From: Mariniblastus sp.
GTDB taxonomy: Bacteria > Planctomycetota > Planctomycetia > Pirellulales > Pirellulaceae
Assembly: GCA_011523945.1 (NCBI GenBank)
Contig: WTFU01000044.1
Span: 1 to 64,000, forward strand
Direction of reading: 5' to 3'
Length of the DNA stretch: 64,000 nt
A program made the translations under genes and the position numbers. Shown here piece by piece: positions 61,941-64,000 of this stretch (positions within the stretch are counted from its first letter, which is position 1; every line of letters begins with the position of its first letter). Below the pieces are notes generated by a model. That model saw only the letters and a list, made by a program, of their open reading frames with translations, ran no database searches and was not told the origin of the DNA.

Positions 61941-64000
61941 ATGTCGCGACGGTGCCCTGCCCTTCCTCTTGCACTCTTGTTGTTTTCCATTTTGGGCATG
62001 AATTCTGCCTTACTCGGCCAAGATTCTGACCAACCGAAGGATGAGTCACCTGCAATAAATTCTAGTTTATTTTCTTCACTTCGATTCCGTGGCATTGGCC
62101 CGGCACTCATGTCGGGACGAATTGGCGACATCGTCGTTGACCCGGTAAAGCGAAGCACTTGGTATGTCGCCGCTTGCAGCGGAGGTGTCTGGAAAACAAC
62201 CAACGCGGGAGTCACCTGGAAACCAATTTTTGATGGCCAAGGGAGTTATTCGATCGGTTGCCTCGCGTTGGATCCAAAGGATCGATTTACGCTATGGGTT
62301 GGCACAGGTGAAAACAATTCACAACGAAGCGTCGGCTATGGCGATGGTCTTTATAAATCAACCGATGGCGGCGCGAGCTTTAAAAAGGTTGGTCTGGAAA
62401 CCAGTGAACATATTGGCAAGATTATCGTCCACCCCGAAGACTCAAATGTAGTTTTTGTCGCAGCTCAGGGGCCTCTCTGGAAAGAAGGAGGCGATCGCGG
62501 GCTTTACAAAACGAGTGATGGTGGCAAGACGTGGGACAAAGTCCTCGAAATCAGCGAAAACACAGGGGTTAATGAAGTCCATATGGACCCCCACAACCCA
62601 GACATCATGTACGCCTCCGCCTACCAGCGGAGACGACACACCTGGGTTCTTATCGACGGTGGACCGGAGTCAGGAATTTATAAATCAACCGATGGCGGGG
62701 AAAACTGGAAACCGATCAATCGTGGACTGCCAGGTGGCGACAAAGGTCGAATTGGCCTTGCCGTGTCTCCAATTAATCCAGAAATCCTTTATGCCATTGT
62801 AGAAGCAGCCGATGGTGGCGGATTCTACCGCAGTAGCAATAAAGGAGAGTCATGGTCAAAAATGAGCAGCTACGTCTCCACCAGTCCACAGTATTATCAG
62901 GAAATTGTTGCCTGCCCCCATCAGTTTGACCGAGTCTATTCCCTCGACACTTACAATATGGTTTCGGAGGACGGCGGGAAAACCTTCAACCGCTTGGGGG
63001 AAGCGGATAAACACGTCGATAACCACGCGCTGGTCATCGATCCAGTCGATCCCGACCACTTGATCCTCGGCTGCGATGGAGGCGTTTATGAGACCTGGGA
63101 CCGCGGAAAAACTTACGACTTTAAATCCAACTTACCAATCACTCAGTTTTATAAAGTCGCCGTCTCCAACGAGAAACCATTTTATTACATTTACGGAGGA
63201 ACTCAGGACAACGCAACTCAAGGTGGACCTTCGCGAACCAATAACTCCCACGGAATTCGAAATAGCGATTGGTTTATTACCGTCTTCGGCGATGGATTTG
63301 ATCCAGCGGTTGATCCCCATGACCCCGATACAATTTATTCCCAGTGGCAGTACGGTGGGCTCGTCCGTTTCAATCGAAAAACTGGCGAGCGGGTCGACAT
63401 TAAACCTCAACCTGAAATTGAAACACCTCCATTGCGTTGGAACTGGGATTCAGCTTTGCTGATTTCGCCACATAACCATGAGCGAATTTATTACGGATCG
63501 CAAATCCTTTTTGCCAGTAACAATCGCGGAGACAGCTGGGAAGCGATCAGTCCGGATCTGTCGCGCAACCTCGACCGAAACAAGTTAAAGGTCATGGGTC
63601 GTGTCTGGGGACCAGACGCCGTTGCTAAAAATGCATCTACCTCACAGTACGGCACCATCGTTAGCGTCAGTGAATCGCCGCTTGCAGAAGGTCTGATTTA
63701 TGTAGGTACCGATGACGGCATGGTTCAAATCACCGAAGACGGCGGAAAAAACTGGCGAGGAGTCAGCAAATTTGGTTCGTTAGCAATACCGGAATTTGGT
63801 TACATCAACGATATCGAAGCTGACTTGCACGATCCCGATACGGTTTACGTCGCAATCAACAATCACAAACGCGGAGACTTCAAACCATATATCGTGAAAT
63901 CAACAGATCGCGGAAAAACGTGGTCCGATATCACTGGTAATCTGCCGGAACGTGGAAGCGTCTACACGCTAAAACAAGATCACGAGAAAGCAGAACTTCT
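61941..64000 (+). CDS. VPS10/BNR-type beta-propeller glycosyl hydrolase-like protein, cut by the window edge
   Basis: The ATG at 61941 opens a frame that stays open to the last base, over 680 residues. A signal peptide (PLALLLFSILGMNSALLGQ) is followed by repeated BNR/sortilin-like motifs: GLYKSTDGGASFKKV, GLYKTSDGGKTWDKV, GIYKSTDGGENWKPI, SEDGGKTFNRL, ITEDGGKNWRGV, STDRGKTWSD. Such S/T-x-D-x-G-x-T/S-W Asp boxes fold into a beta-propeller. Members in planctomycetes are large (often over 1000 residues) and secreted, annotated as WD40/YVTN/BNR-like or glycosyl hydrolase-like; the activity is unproven. The C-terminal part lies outside the window. Confidence 0.93.
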   Translation, partial: MSRRCPALPLALLLFSILGMNSALLGQDSDQPKDESPAINSSLFSSLRFRGIGPALMSGRIGDIVVDPVKRSTWYVAACSGGVWKTTNAGVTWKPIFDGQGSYSIGCLALDPKDRFTLWVGTGENNSQRSVGYGDGLYKSTDGGASFKKVGLETSEHIGKIIVHPEDSNVVFVAAQGPLWKEGGDRGLYKTSDGGKTWDKVLEISENTGVNEVHMDPHNPDIMYASAYQRRRHTWVLIDGGPESGIYKSTDGGENWKPINRGLPGGDKGRIGLAVSPINPEILYAIVEAADGGGFYRSSNKGESWSKMSSYVSTSPQYYQEIVACPHQFDRVYSLDTYNMVSEDGGKTFNRLGEADKHVDNHALVIDPVDPDHLILGCDGGVYETWDRGKTYDFKSNLPITQFYKVAVSNEKPFYYIYGGTQDNATQGGPSRTNNSHGIRNSDWFITVFGDGFDPAVDPHDPDTIYSQWQYGGLVRFNRKTGERVDIKPQPEIETPPLRWNWDSALLISPHNHERIYYGSQILFASNNRGDSWEAISPDLSRNLDRNKLKVMGRVWGPDAVAKNASTSQYGTIVSVSESPLAEGLIYVGTDDGMVQITEDGGKNWRGVSKFGSLAIPEFGYINDIEADLHDPDTVYVAINNHKRGDFKPYIVKSTDRGKTWSDITGNLPERGSVYTLKQDHEKAEL

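Overview
The window looks like chromosomal DNA of a planctomycete, probably a relative of the Pirellulales. The assignment rests on gene content: a DUF1592-type cytochrome next to a DUF1552 Tat-signal protein, a planctomycete-type cytochrome c fused to DUF2231, an H-X9-DG (DUF1559-like) domain, a TatC with a large insert, PQQ-type beta-propellers, LRR proteins and many ECF sigma factors. Base composition is near half G+C by eye. No transposase, integrase, CRISPR array or phage gene was seen. The genus was not determined.

Layout. 1-12.9 kb: a clipped minus-strand gene, a DksA/TraR zinc-finger protein, an HtrA-like protease, a nucleoside hydrolase, trpD, a 36-residue basic protein with its own terminator, trmB, purF, an aminotransferase, a small lipoprotein, manA, tatC and an LRR protein. 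12.9-16 kb: a membrane-anchored coiled-coil protein with a BRCT-like C-terminus and a TIM-barrel protein. 16.6-28.5 kb is a housekeeping stretch: coaE, rho, ribH, nusB, ftsY, rpsO, pnp, an orphan soluble histidine kinase, ribF and an nrnA-like gene. Inside it, on the minus strand at 21543-21992, is a lipoprotein with a heavy-metal-associated (HMA) domain. Its motif reads GMT-TGA-GGC, so the first metal-binding Cys is replaced by an in-frame TGA. It is best read as a selenoprotein, and a candidate bacterial SECIS hairpin follows the TGA.

28.7-33.8 kb: a tight run of ECF sigma factor, single-pass membrane protein (possible anti-sigma), acidic secreted protein, DUF1592 multi-domain cytochrome and Tat-exported DUF1552 protein. 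33.9-46.6 kb: an ABC-2 ATPase/permease pair, a hemolysin III-like membrane protein, a thioredoxin-like lipoprotein, a PQQ beta-propeller, an acyltransferase, a cytochrome-DUF2231 protein, and a minus-strand operon of NCS2-like permease, methyltransferase and P-II protein. 46.9-56 kb: a second ECF sigma factor with an anti-sigma-like protein fused to an H-X9-DG domain, a PAS-GGDEF-EAL protein, a U32 peptidase (RlhA-like) and two related membrane coiled-coil proteins. 56-64 kb: oligoendopeptidase F, a DUF1570-like metallopeptidase with LRRs, a creatininase-family hydrolase, tRNA-His, a decayed di-heme oxidoreductase pseudogene and a VPS10/BNR-type beta-propeller protein that runs off the right edge.

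Functionally, the centre of the window supplies transcription and RNA turnover (rho, nusB, pnp, nrnA), flavin supply (ribH, ribF), CoA supply (coaE) and membrane targeting (ftsY). The flanks carry envelope and redox functions typical of planctomycetes. The strongest observations are the TGA-containing HMA lipoprotein, the structured rpsO-pnp spacer, the sigma/anti-sigma modules with unusual partners, the permease-methyltransferase-PII operon and the oxidoreductase pseudogene.
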